Below, piece after piece: positions 47,122 through 55,542 of a DNA stretch of 64,000 bases. The notes under the pieces were generated by a model. That model was given only the letters and a program-made list of their open reading frames with translations. It made no database searches and was not told the origin of the DNA. Made by a program: the position numbers and the translations under genes. The first letter of the stretch is position 1. Each line of letters starts with the position of its first letter. The stretch is from JAWSVE01 sp050633885 (GTDB taxonomy: Bacteria > Pseudomonadota > Gammaproteobacteria > Pseudomonadales > Cellvibrionaceae): the NCBI GenBank assembly GCA_050633885.1, contig JBOEHK010000005.1:806001-870000 (forward strand), read 5' to 3'.

Positions 47122-47751
47122 TTGAACAAAAAGGAATTACTCCAGCTTTATAAAGAACTCTATTTTCATGAGCTGGAGCGCAAGGATCGGATTACTGCGC
47201 AAGCTCAGGTTCGTTTCGCGTTCATTGCTACTGGTGTAGCGCTATCGGCATATATGCTGAGAACAGTGGATTTTTCAGAGCCGCAATATCTCGTTTGGCT
47301 ATTTATTGGGTGCTTGGGACTTGCACTAATTCCGTTTGCTTTTTCAGTGTGGGTCCTAAGTAGAGCATTTTGGGGCAACAAATATGACTATTTACCAGTT
47401 CTAACCGATGTCGAGGCATATCGGCATGGTTTGGAACGTCACTACAAGGATTCTGATGAGAATGGATCTATTGAAAGTGACATGTTGGATTACTTGCTGA
47501 GTAGTACGGCAGAGATTTCATCAACGAATACTAAGGTTAATGAAGAACGCCTCAGCAGAATGCATCGTTTCTACAGGTTATCACTTCCTTCTGTAGCACT
47601 ATTCATGACTGCGAGTATGCTATTTATCTTGGCTGATCTTGATGCATCCTCACCTAGAAAACCTATTGTTGTGCAACAGGTTACTTTACCTTCTGCTGAA
47701 TTAGAATCACCGGTTCAGTTGGTATCTACTGAATCAGGAGCTGATGAATAA
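47122..47751 (+). CDS. membrane protein preceding the type I RM genes
   Basis: A 209-aa protein starting with TTG after AGGAAG (six-base spacing). Two close hydrophobic segments lie at about residues 25-45 and 55-80, and a third at about 160-178, after a helical soluble region of 75 residues. The two-helix plus helical-domain layout resembles membrane effectors of the SLATT kind, but I cannot assign it. Its stop overlaps hsdR (TAATG), so it is translationally coupled to the restriction operon. Confidence 0.65.
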   Translation: MNKKELLQLYKELYFHELERKDRITAQAQVRFAFIATGVALSAYMLRTVDFSEPQYLVWLFIGCLGLALIPFAFSVWVLSRAFWGNKYDYLPVLTDVEAYRHGLERHYKDSDENGSIESDMLDYLLSSTAEISSTNTKVNEERLSRMHRFYRLSLPSVALFMTASMLFILADLDASSPRKPIVVQQVTLPSAELESPVQLVSTESGADE

Positions 47752-50339
47752 TGTCTAAAGAAAATAGCAATCAAGAATTAACAGTTCCTCTCGTTTCAAG
47801 CATGTCTGGTCGTCCTAAACCGCCAAAGCCGCGCACTGTGCTGGAAATGATGCCATCGGAAACTATTGGTGACTACGCTTTAGCAGAAGCAAATTACAGC
47901 AAGCCGCATGAACCTCAGAATCATGAAAGCTATTGGCCGGACAAAAGTGCAGAGTCACAGCAAGAAAAACTGAATGAAGCAGATACTTGTCGGAAGTATG
48001 TTACTCCTAAGCTTGTTGAGGCAGGTTGGGATAACACCCCTCATCAAATAAGGGAACAGCATCAGCTTACTGATGGGCGAATTACTGTTAGAGGAGATAA
48101 AACCTCTCGCGGTGAGCAATATAGGGCAGATTACCTGCTTAGATACAACCGAGACTTTCCTATTGCCGTTGTGGAGGCTAAGCCCGAATCAGCTCCTGTA
48201 GGTAAAGGAATGCAACAAGCCAAAACCTATGCTGAAATCCTAGGTCTTAAGTTCGCATATGCAACCAACGGTCATGAAATTCTAGAATTCGATTTTCTGA
48301 CGGGGATTGAGCAGGTCGTCAGTGATTATCCAACCCCTGAAGAATTGATTACGCGTCTTGGAAGCGGCGAAGGTTTGGATACTGAAGCTACCGATAGGCT
48401 TCTGAGTGCTTATCATCATGCCCCTGGAGGGTTTTCACCGAGATACTACCAGCAGATAGCTATCAACCGTACCGTACTTTCTATTTTGCAGGGAAAGAAG
48501 CGCAATCTAATCACGATGGCTACTGGTACCGGAAAAACGATTGTAGCTTTTCAAATTTGCTGGAAGTTATGGAATTCCAAGTGGAATAGTTCAGGTGAGT
48601 ACAGAAAGCCCAGAATTTTGTTCTTGGCTGACCGAAATGTACTGGTTGATGACCCAAAAGATAAGACGTTTACTCCTTTCGGTGATGCTCGGCATAAGAT
48701 TGAAGGTGGCAAGATTACAAAAAGTCGAGAGATGTACTTTGCTATTTATCAATCCATTGCTAAGGATAAGAACCGACCAGGCTTATATAGAGAATTCTCT
48801 CCTGACTTTTTCGATCTGATCATCGTAGACGAGTGTCATCGTGGGAGTGCCAGAGATGATAGTAACTGGAGAGAGATTCTTGAGTATTTTGAGCCCGCTT
48901 ATCAGGTCGGAATGACAGCAACTCCCCTTCGTGAAGATAACCGTGATACATATAGGTACTTTGAAAATCCGCTCTATACATACAGCCTAGCTCAAGGAAT
49001 TGAAGACGGTTTCCTTGCTCCATATCGTGTGCATCGCGTAATTACTCAAGTAGATGCTACGGGTTGGAGGCCTACCAAGGGAGAGTTAGATCGTTATGGT
49101 CGTGAAATCCCAGACGAAGAGTATGGAACAAAAGACTTTGAGCGAAAAGTTGTCCTGAAAGCCCGGACGGAGACGATCGCCAAGCATATTACAGATTTTC
49201 TTAAAAGAACCGACAGGTTCGCAAAGACAATTGTTTTCTGCGTAGACCAATCTCACGCTGACGATATGCGCCGAGCTTTGAATAACCTGAACAGCGATTT
49301 AGTCAAAAAGTATCAGGACTATGTTGCTCGGGTGACGTCAGATGAAAAGAAAATTGGTAAAGGTCACCTCAGTCGATTCCAAGAGCTGGAAACAACAACA
49401 CCGGTAATCTTAACTACTTCGCAGTTACTGACTACTGGCGTTGATGCACCGACTTGCAAAAATGTCATTTTAGTTCGGGTTGTAAACTCAATGAGTGAGT
49501 TCAAGCAGATCATCGGGCGGGGAACCAGGTTACGTGAAGATTACGACAAGCTTTGGTTCAGCATTCTGGATTATACGGGGTCAGCGACTCAAAACTTTGC
49601 TGACCCAACTTTTGATGGCTTCCCTGACATCGAGGAAGACACCATCATTGATGATGAAGGTAATGAGTTACCTCAAGATGGCGATGATGTACCAGATGGA
49701 AGCGGTGATGATACGCTGCCGGATGGGGGAGACACAGGCTCTGGAGGAGAAATCTCTGAGTCTGAACCAGCACGCTATTATGTTGATGGTGGCATGGTGG
49801 ATATTTCTACCCATGTTGTTTACGAGTTTGATGCAAGTGGTAAACAGCTAAAGGTTGTCCAGTTTACCGACTACACAGCAGAAAGCGTGAGAACCTTGTT
49901 TTCATCACCTGATGAGCTTCGTGATAGTTGGGCCGATCCGGTTAAGCGTGAAGACATCATAGCGACGCTGTCCGCTAAGGGCATTGATTTCCTGCATGTG
50001 AGCGAGGAGGTTGGAAAGCCCGACGCAGATCCATTTGACTTGCTTTGTCATTTGGCGTTCGATGCGCCCCTAAGAACCAGGCGCGAGCGTGCAGAATACC
50101 TGCGAAAGCAAAATCCCGACTTCTTTGACAAATACGGCCCTCAGGCCAGAGAGGTGCTAGAGGCGCTCTTAAGCAAGTACCGAGAACACGGACCAACACA
50201 ATTCAACCTCGCAGAAGTGGTTGATGTTCCACCAATTTCTGATTTCGGCAATTTGATAGAGATTGCGGGACGATTTGGTGGGCCAAGAGAGATGAAAAGT
50301 GCGGTAGACCAGATGCAATCTCTGCTCTACCACTCATAA
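47751..50339 (+). CDS. hsdR: type I restriction enzyme subunit R
   Basis: An 862-aa motor nuclease. A PD-(D/E)xK nuclease core lies near residues 125-145 (YRADYLL with Asp127, then VVEAKPES with Glu142/Lys144). The SF2 helicase follows: Walker A MATGTGKTIVAFQICW, DECH box LIIVDECHRGSARDD, MTATPLR and the motif VI-like IIGRGTRLREDYDKL. A Gly/Asp-rich linker (about 645-680) precedes a C-terminal helical domain. It resembles the EcoEI-like R subunits by size. It is followed by hsdM and hsdS in the order R-M-S. Confidence 0.94.
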   Translation: MSKENSNQELTVPLVSSMSGRPKPPKPRTVLEMMPSETIGDYALAEANYSKPHEPQNHESYWPDKSAESQQEKLNEADTCRKYVTPKLVEAGWDNTPHQIREQHQLTDGRITVRGDKTSRGEQYRADYLLRYNRDFPIAVVEAKPESAPVGKGMQQAKTYAEILGLKFAYATNGHEILEFDFLTGIEQVVSDYPTPEELITRLGSGEGLDTEATDRLLSAYHHAPGGFSPRYYQQIAINRTVLSILQGKKRNLITMATGTGKTIVAFQICWKLWNSKWNSSGEYRKPRILFLADRNVLVDDPKDKTFTPFGDARHKIEGGKITKSREMYFAIYQSIAKDKNRPGLYREFSPDFFDLIIVDECHRGSARDDSNWREILEYFEPAYQVGMTATPLREDNRDTYRYFENPLYTYSLAQGIEDGFLAPYRVHRVITQVDATGWRPTKGELDRYGREIPDEEYGTKDFERKVVLKARTETIAKHITDFLKRTDRFAKTIVFCVDQSHADDMRRALNNLNSDLVKKYQDYVARVTSDEKKIGKGHLSRFQELETTTPVILTTSQLLTTGVDAPTCKNVILVRVVNSMSEFKQIIGRGTRLREDYDKLWFSILDYTGSATQNFADPTFDGFPDIEEDTIIDDEGNELPQDGDDVPDGSGDDTLPDGGDTGSGGEISESEPARYYVDGGMVDISTHVVYEFDASGKQLKVVQFTDYTAESVRTLFSSPDELRDSWADPVKREDIIATLSAKGIDFLHVSEEVGKPDADPFDLLCHLAFDAPLRTRRERAEYLRKQNPDFFDKYGPQAREVLEALLSKYREHGPTQFNLAEVVDVPPISDFGNLIEIAGRFGGPREMKSAVDQMQSLLYHS

Positions 50340-50357
50340 GAATATTGGTAGTAATTG

Positions 50358-51929
50358 ATGACTAAAAAGAAGGCTGCAAAGCCAATGACAACAGCTCAAC
50401 AACTGGGCTCTATTGTAAAAAGTGCACGTCAGATTATGCGTAAGGACAAAGGCCTTAACGGTGATCTTGATAGACTTCCTGTGCTTACTTGGGTGATGTT
50501 TCTCAAGTTTCTTGATGATTTAGAAAGCCTTAGAGAAGCAAAGGCTGAGTTAGAGGGGAAAGAGTTCAAAGCCGCAATTGATGCGCCTTACCGTTGGCGT
50601 GATTGGGCAGCAAAGGAAGGTGGGATCACTGGAGGTGAACTGATCTCTTTTGTCAACAATGACTTTACTGTCAGGCCAGACGGCACGAAAGGCGAGGGTC
50701 TGTTCGCTTATTTGAGAGAGTTACAGGGCGAAAATGGCCAGATGGATCGTCGTGACGTGATTGCGACGGTCTTCAGCGGATTACACAACAGGATGCTTAA
50801 TGGCTACCTGTTGCGAGATGTGATCGATAAGGTCAATGGTATTCATTTCAACTCCTCTGAGGAAATGCACACCCTTAGCCGCCTGTACGAAACCATGTTG
50901 CGAGAGATGCGTGATGCAGCAGGTGACTCTGGTGAGTTCTATACACCACGACCAGTGGTTCGTTTCATGGTCGAAGTCACTAAGCCTCAGCTGGGCGAGA
51001 GTGTGCTGGATCCTGCATGTGGCACCGGTGGCTTCTTGGTTGAAGCGTTGTCTTACCTGGAAGGCCAGTGTGCGACCGTAGAAGATCGCGCGATGCTGCA
51101 AGGCTCAAGCTTATATGGTGGCGAACCCAAACCTCTCCCCTATTTGCTTGTTCAGATGAACCTGTTGTTGCATGGACTGGAATACCCTCAAATTGACTCG
51201 GGTAACAGTCTTCGCTTCCCCCTGCGTGAAATCGGCGACAAAGACCGCGTTGACGTGATCCTGACTAACCCACCGTTTGGTGGCGAGGAAGAGAAAGGGA
51301 TATTGGGGAACTTCCCTGATGACATGCAAACAGCTGAAACTGCACTTTTGTTTCTTCAGCTTATTATGCGCAAGCTTAAAAGGCCTGGTAAAGGATCTGA
51401 TTGTGGAGGCCGAGCGGCAGTTGTTGTACCTAATGGTACGTTATTTAGTGATGGCATTGGTGCGCGGATCAAAGAAGAACTACTTAAAAACTTCAACCTT
51501 CACACAATTGTTCGATTGCCAGATGGTGTTTTTGCACCTTATACCGATATCCCGGCCAACTTACTGTTCTTTGATAGAAGTGGACCAACCGACGAAATCT
51601 GGTATTACGATATTCCCACTCCAGATGGGCGCAAAAAATATACGAAAACTAAACCGATGGAATTTGGTGAGTTTGCTGATTGCATGGCATGGTGGGAGAG
51701 AAGGCACGAAAACACTTTCGCTTGGAAAGTTTCAGCAAGCGAAATTTTGAAATATGACGAAGATGGTACGTTGTTTGCCGCTAATTTGGACTTAAAAAAT
51801 CCAAACAGCCTGGAAGCACTAGAACATCGTCCGCCTCTGGAGCTGCTAGAAAGCATAGCTAAGAAAGAAAAGCAGATATTTTCGATATTGGATGGGCTAA
51901 AAGAGCAACTTTCTGGAGGTCATGAGTGA
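50358..51929 (+). CDS. hsdM: type I RM N6-adenine methyltransferase subunit M
   Basis: A 523-aa methyltransferase. The N-terminal helical HsdM domain is KGLNGDLDRLPVLTWVMFLKFLDDLESL. The SAM motif I is DPACGTGGFLVEA (218-230) and the catalytic motif is NPPFGG (304-309), which identify it as an N6-adenine enzyme. SGEFYTPRPVVRFMV precedes them as usual. The second of two adjacent starts (50358) is used. The stop overlaps hsdS by 4 bases. Confidence 0.95.
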   Translation: MTKKKAAKPMTTAQQLGSIVKSARQIMRKDKGLNGDLDRLPVLTWVMFLKFLDDLESLREAKAELEGKEFKAAIDAPYRWRDWAAKEGGITGGELISFVNNDFTVRPDGTKGEGLFAYLRELQGENGQMDRRDVIATVFSGLHNRMLNGYLLRDVIDKVNGIHFNSSEEMHTLSRLYETMLREMRDAAGDSGEFYTPRPVVRFMVEVTKPQLGESVLDPACGTGGFLVEALSYLEGQCATVEDRAMLQGSSLYGGEPKPLPYLLVQMNLLLHGLEYPQIDSGNSLRFPLREIGDKDRVDVILTNPPFGGEEEKGILGNFPDDMQTAETALLFLQLIMRKLKRPGKGSDCGGRAAVVVPNGTLFSDGIGARIKEELLKNFNLHTIVRLPDGVFAPYTDIPANLLFFDRSGPTDEIWYYDIPTPDGRKKYTKTKPMEFGEFADCMAWWERRHENTFAWKVSASEILKYDEDGTLFAANLDLKNPNSLEALEHRPPLELLESIAKKEKQIFSILDGLKEQLSGGHE

Positions 51930-53080
51930 ACAGTCAGTGGCCACTGGTTAGACTCGGTGATTTACTTTCAAGCAGTAAGTATGCAGCAGATATCTTGCCT
52001 GATGAGGAATATAAAGAGGTAACGGTCAGGCTTTGGGGCAAAGGCGTGAATCTGCGAGGCGTTAAACTCGGTAGTGAAATTGGCACTGGCAAGCGTTTCT
52101 ACGTGTCTCCAGGTCAATTCATTCTGTCTAAAATTGATGCTAGGCACGGAGCATTTGGGGTCATTCCTGAAGAACTTGATGGAGCGGTAATCACTAGCGA
52201 TTTTCCTTTGTTCGAAGCTGATCCCAAAAGACTCGATGTTGAGTATCTGAATTGGCTAAGCAAGACGCCTTGGTTTGTTGATGCTTGCAAAAAGGTGAGC
52301 GAAGGTACGACTAACAGAGTTCGCCTGAAAGAAAAACAATTCTTAGGAATTGAGATTCGTCTGCCAGAACTAGCAGAGCAGCGTCAAATAGTAAAAAAAA
52401 TTGAATCGATTCGGACTCAGGTCAATGAGGTAACTTCCCTAAGAAAAGGTGTTCTCACAGAAGCGCAGGCACTTCTACAGAGTGCTTTCCAGAATTTGAT
52501 TGATGATGTTCAGTATCTTCCAATGTCTCAGGTGTTACCGATTATTCGCCGAAAAGTTAGTGTTAACTTCGATGGTGAGTATCCAGAACTGGGTGTTAGG
52601 TCCTTTGGAAAGGGTACTTTTCATAAGCCAGCCTTGAATGGTGTAGATGTTGGTTCGAAGAAGCTATATCACATTGAGCCAAATGACTTGGTCTTAAGTA
52701 ATGTTTTTGCTTGGGAAGGTGCGATAGCGGTTGCTCAACCAACGGATACTGGCAGAGTTGGTTCACATCGATTTATCACATGTGTTCCAGAGGAAGGGGT
52801 GGTTACATCTGATTTCATTTGCTTCTATTTATTAACGCAAGAAGGTATTGAAAAAGTCAGGGAAGCTTCTCCAGGTGGAGCTGGGAGAAATAGAACTCTC
52901 GGCTTGAAGAAGTTGGAAAAAATTGAAGTTCCAATTCCAGACTTTGGCAAACAGCTCTGGTTTAATCAACTACAGCAAAAAGTAGCTGACATTAAGCAAG
53001 CTCAATTATCAAACGCTGTTGAGTTAGAAGCTTTGATGCCGTCAATTTTAGATAAGGCTTTTAGGGGAGAGCTAGTGTAA
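51926..53080 (+). CDS. hsdS: type I RM specificity subunit S
   Basis: A 384-aa specificity subunit with two target-recognition domains. The first ends LPELAEQRQIVKKIESIRTQVNEV, the typical central coiled-coil spacer. The second is followed by IPDFGKQLWFNQLQQKVADIKQ at the C-terminus, and the protein ends SILDKAFRGELV, the common HsdS terminus. The target sequence cannot be predicted. The GTG start lies within the hsdM end. Confidence 0.93.
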   Translation: MNSQWPLVRLGDLLSSSKYAADILPDEEYKEVTVRLWGKGVNLRGVKLGSEIGTGKRFYVSPGQFILSKIDARHGAFGVIPEELDGAVITSDFPLFEADPKRLDVEYLNWLSKTPWFVDACKKVSEGTTNRVRLKEKQFLGIEIRLPELAEQRQIVKKIESIRTQVNEVTSLRKGVLTEAQALLQSAFQNLIDDVQYLPMSQVLPIIRRKVSVNFDGEYPELGVRSFGKGTFHKPALNGVDVGSKKLYHIEPNDLVLSNVFAWEGAIAVAQPTDTGRVGSHRFITCVPEEGVVTSDFICFYLLTQEGIEKVREASPGGAGRNRTLGLKKLEKIEVPIPDFGKQLWFNQLQQKVADIKQAQLSNAVELEALMPSILDKAFRGELV

Positions 53081-53120
53081 TGGCTATGACACTTCCACAT
53101 TGTAATACGACGTCAGTTCA

Positions 53121-53207
53121 GTGCCGGTTACTGCTCTTGGCGAAGTAGAACTTGAACTGTATAAGCTGTTTTCAGATGATTATGCATTCAAGCCCTCGTG
53201 GAAGTAG
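53121..53207 (+). pseudogene. short coding remnant after hsdS
   Basis: A 28-codon frame, PVTALGEVELELYKLFSDDY then AFKPSWK and stop, has protein-like composition and looks like the end of a larger gene whose front was lost. There is no ribosome site. The family is unknown. The 470 bases between hsdS and the GHKL gene otherwise hold only the structured RNA-like element. Confidence 0.3.
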
Positions 53208-53371
53208 AGTATTCAGCGTATTGTAGACTGGTAGATTTTTACGGCTTGGCGATAAAGGTAAATCTTGAAGTAACTGTGAGTATCTTGTTTGGGTTGGAAG
53301 TATGGGCTTCTGCAACATTGAAATGTGTTATGGAGGTGCTTATGAAAGATTCATTCGTTAAATCATGCGTA

Positions 53372-53499
53372 TGGTGCGGGGTGGCATTTCTGCGAGGCCA
53401 TAGTGGGACACTTCCAATCCGGATGAGGGATTAGCGGATACAAATGGGTTTCCTGGCTGGGAGAAATGTAGAGAGGTGCAAGTCCTCTCCCTCGCACCA
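53372..53499 (+). ncRNA. structured RNA-like element with a tRNA-Leu-like 3-prime end
   Basis: The 3-prime 29 bases resemble the end of a tRNA-Leu: T-arm AGAGG / CCTCT around a TGCAAGT loop, then CCTCGCA followed by CCA. A 10-bp closing stem pairs TGGTGCGGGG (53372-53381) with CCTCGCACCA (53490-53499), one G-U pair. Inside are TGGC (53382-53385)/GCCA (53397-53400), and AATCC (53416-53420) and GGATT (53428-53432) around a 7-base loop, like D and anticodon arms. At 128 bases it is too long for a normal tRNA and has no T before a plausible anticodon. It could be a real ncRNA, a decayed tRNA or an attachment-site remnant. Confidence 0.45.
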
Positions 53500-53508
53500 G
53501 ATATTTTG

Positions 53509-53531
53509 TGAGCGCGTTGGAGGCGCTCACT
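53509..53531 (+). promoter_or_regulatory. GC-rich hairpin before the GHKL gene
   Basis: Perfect 8-bp arms GTGAGCGC (53509-53516) and GCGCTCAC (53524-53531) enclose the loop GTTGGAG. No T-run follows. It lies 22 bases before the ATG of the GHKL gene and just past the tRNA-like element, so it may end that RNA or control translation. Confidence 0.5.
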
Positions 53532-53553
53532 CGGTTGACTGAAGCGATAGGCA

Positions 53554-54672
53554 ATGAAGCAGAAGATTGAACAGGTTCTGAGCACGACGCCCGGATTAAA
53601 AGGGCGTCAGATAGCCAATAAGCTGGGCTTGGACAAAAGGGATGTGAATTCGTATTTGAGCAAGCAGGATGGTCATTTTTTCAAGGATGATAAACATTGC
53701 TGGTTTATTGTTCAAAAAGAACTGATGAAAATTCACCTTGATGGTGAAACCTGGATAGACGGTTTGGCCTTGGATCGTTCAATCGCCCATGCCGGATCGC
53801 CACTGGAGTCAGCCTGTTCCTCTATCCATTTCATTGTGCCCGAGGGCTGTAAAATATTTCTAGACGCGGAAGCGCGGTTGCTCGCATATTCAAATCAATG
53901 CATTCATATCGGAAAGAGCGTTGTAATTGATTTTAATGATTGCCTGGATACGCTTAGTTGGTTCGATAGAAATGGCTTTTTTGAAATGTTGCACAAGGAT
54001 GTTGTAGTTAAGCCCAATCGTCCGATGTTTTCTAGCGCGGAGTTGTTTAAGGGTAATAGTGAAGCCGTTTATGAGTTCGGTGAAGTTGACCCTCAGGATC
54101 TCGATGAGGATATTCCCCAGCGATTAAAGCATAGCTTTGTGAGCTATGCTGGCGAGCAATATTCGCAGCCAGCCTTTACTGTTTTATCCGAATTATTTGG
54201 TAATGTTCGAGATCACTCTGAATCCCCGATACCTGGATATATAGCGCTTCAGCACTATAAGGGTTTTAAAGGGCGAGGAGGCTATGGCGGAGTTAAACCT
54301 CATATTCAAACCATTGTTTCTGATAGTGGGCGCGGGATTACGGGAACACTAAAGCCGGTACTTCAGACGCGATACCCCGAGATTTTCAGCATGTTCGATT
54401 TCTCTGATCCAAAGTCTGATCCATTACTCGTGCTTGAGGTTTTTAAGAGAGGACGGATATCTCAATCAAGTGATGAGGGGCGCGGCTTGGGGTTAAAACG
54501 AAGCGGTGATGTGGCTGCTTCTTATGACGCAGTAATCTTTGTGAGAGAAGATGACTTTGAACTCAAGCTTACCTATAAATCCGGGAAATTGTACAAGACG
54601 GATTACGAATTGGATCTACCAAAACTGATGGGAACGCATATTTGTTTTGACTTCATTCTTGCGAATGACTAA
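53554..54672 (+). CDS. winged-helix / STAS-like / GHKL ATPase protein
   Basis: A 372-aa protein with three parts. Residues 1-55 look like a winged helix (GLKGRQIANKLGLDKRDVNSYL...HCWFIV). Residues about 85-150 resemble a STAS fold (KSVVIDFNDCLDTLSWFDRNGFFEML). Residues about 200-370 are a GHKL ATPase: N-box SELFGNVRDHSE (212-223), G1 SDSGRGITGT (256-265), G2 DEGRGLGLKRSGD (307-319). The ATPase resembles anti-sigma/histidine-kinase types but no phospho-acceptor His region is seen. It pairs with the STAS-like gene 22 bases downstream. I do not recognise it as a named defence or signalling system; a partner-switching DNA-binding regulator or abortive-infection sensor is possible. Confidence 0.75.
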   Translation: MKQKIEQVLSTTPGLKGRQIANKLGLDKRDVNSYLSKQDGHFFKDDKHCWFIVQKELMKIHLDGETWIDGLALDRSIAHAGSPLESACSSIHFIVPEGCKIFLDAEARLLAYSNQCIHIGKSVVIDFNDCLDTLSWFDRNGFFEMLHKDVVVKPNRPMFSSAELFKGNSEAVYEFGEVDPQDLDEDIPQRLKHSFVSYAGEQYSQPAFTVLSELFGNVRDHSESPIPGYIALQHYKGFKGRGGYGGVKPHIQTIVSDSGRGITGTLKPVLQTRYPEIFSMFDFSDPKSDPLLVLEVFKRGRISQSSDEGRGLGLKRSGDVAASYDAVIFVREDDFELKLTYKSGKLYKTDYELDLPKLMGTHICFDFILAND

Positions 54673-54694
54673 AAGGTCTGATTAAATTAAGAAG

Positions 54695-55243
54695 ATGAAC
54701 CAGAAAGTGATTCCTATGCGCCTTCGCGACTTTACTAAAGACGATCATCCCTTTGGAAACAAGCAAGGGAGAGAAACGCTTTCGCTCCTTTCTGATTATG
54801 TCGATGATATTCCTTCGGATATCTTCGAAATTTCTATAGAAGGCATTGAAGCAACCGATGCTTCTTTTCCAAGAGAGAGCGTGATCTCACTGGCCAAACT
54901 TTGTAAAGGCGAGAAGGGGTTTTATCTGAGTGGTGCATTCACCAAAGACCTTCTTGATAACTGGCACTATGCCGCAATAGCCAAAGATCAACCTCTTATT
55001 CTTAAAACCGACGATGGATACTCGGTTATCGGCCCGGCTCTAAGCAAAGGGGCGAAGGAGCTACTCGACTTCATTATGAATGAGGGAGAAGTTACCACAT
55101 CCAAGGTCGTCCAGATATTTGGTGGCTCAGCCCAAAATGCGAGTGCCAAGCTCAAAAAACTGTATGCTACCGGCTTGATATTGGGCAGTAAGGCCGTTGC
55201 AGAGTCTGGCGGTCTGGAATTTGTATACAGAGCAATCAAGTAA
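54695..55243 (+). CDS. STAS-like (DUF4325-type) protein with C-terminal winged helix
   Basis: A 182-aa protein. Residues about 5-115 resemble the STAS-like DUF4325 family (MRLRDFTKDDHPFGNKQGRE, FEISIEGIEATDASFPRESV, DNWHYAAIAKDQPLIL). Residues about 120-180 form a winged helix (LLDFIMNEGEVTTSKVVQIF, ASAKLKKLYATGLI). It mirrors the upstream ATPase, which has the same two kinds of domain in the opposite order. In sigma-factor partner switching, GHKL kinases phosphorylate STAS proteins, so an interaction is plausible. It lies immediately before the CBASS promoter region. Confidence 0.75.
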   Translation: MNQKVIPMRLRDFTKDDHPFGNKQGRETLSLLSDYVDDIPSDIFEISIEGIEATDASFPRESVISLAKLCKGEKGFYLSGAFTKDLLDNWHYAAIAKDQPLILKTDDGYSVIGPALSKGAKELLDFIMNEGEVTTSKVVQIFGGSAQNASAKLKKLYATGLILGSKAVAESGGLEFVYRAIK

Positions 55244-55245
55244 TT

Positions 55246-55336
55246 CTGTTAAAACAGGTTGACTTTAACAGATTTGATCGGGTATTCTCTGATTCATGGG
55301 CTTAACAGCCTTTTTTATTGGTATCTGGTTAAACAG
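55246..55336 (+). promoter_or_regulatory. promoter with TTAACAG operator-like repeats upstream of CBASS
   Basis: A sigma70-like promoter TTGACT (55259-55264), 18-base spacer, TATTCT (55283-55288) lies between the STAS-like gene and the CBASS operon. An 8-bp inverted repeat, CTGTTAAA (55246-55253) / TTTAACAG (55264-55271), overlaps the -35 box. Two further copies, CTTAACAG (55301-55308) and TTAAACAG (55329-55336), follow. This looks like an operator for a dimeric winged-helix protein, perhaps one of the two encoded just upstream. Confidence 0.55.
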
Positions 55337-55367
55337 ATTAAGTTGAGCAGAACAAAAGGAAATGCAC

Positions 55368-55541
55368 ATGGCTAAAAATCCCCCAGTGGGAGACGGACAC
55401 CGCAAAGGAGCGGTTAAAGATCGGTCTCAAACACAAACGCCCTCAGGGCATTATGTGAAGCGTGATACGTCCACAGGCAGGTTTATGGATGTGAAAACGA
55501 CTGATAAGACGCCGTTCAAGGGCGTTCGCAAGGAGAAGTAA
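55368..55541 (+). CDS. small basic protein at the head of the CBASS operon
   Basis: A 57-aa protein, MAKNPPVGDGHRKGAVKDRS at the N-terminus and a DTSTGRFMDVKTTDKTPFKG segment near the C-terminus. It is Gly/Lys rich and probably partly disordered. An AAAGGAAA ribosome site lies 6-8 bases before the ATG. Similar small proteins are familiar to me from genomic islands, but I know no function. The next gene starts one base after its stop, so it belongs to the operon. Confidence 0.65.
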   Translation: MAKNPPVGDGHRKGAVKDRSQTQTPSGHYVKRDTSTGRFMDVKTTDKTPFKGVRKEK

Positions 55542-55542
55542 C

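Noticed and set aside
53198..53434. 78-aa frame over the RNA-like element
   Set aside because: Frame composition is not protein-like and it overlaps the stem-forming region. The RNA reading explains the sequence better.
53374..53499. Functional tRNA-Leu gene
   Set aside because: About 125 bases long, the CCA is paired in the closing stem, and no acceptable anticodon loop with T33 was found.
53374..53560. Group II intron start (GTGCG)
   Set aside because: No domain V hairpin, no reverse transcriptase and no AY 3-prime end in place.
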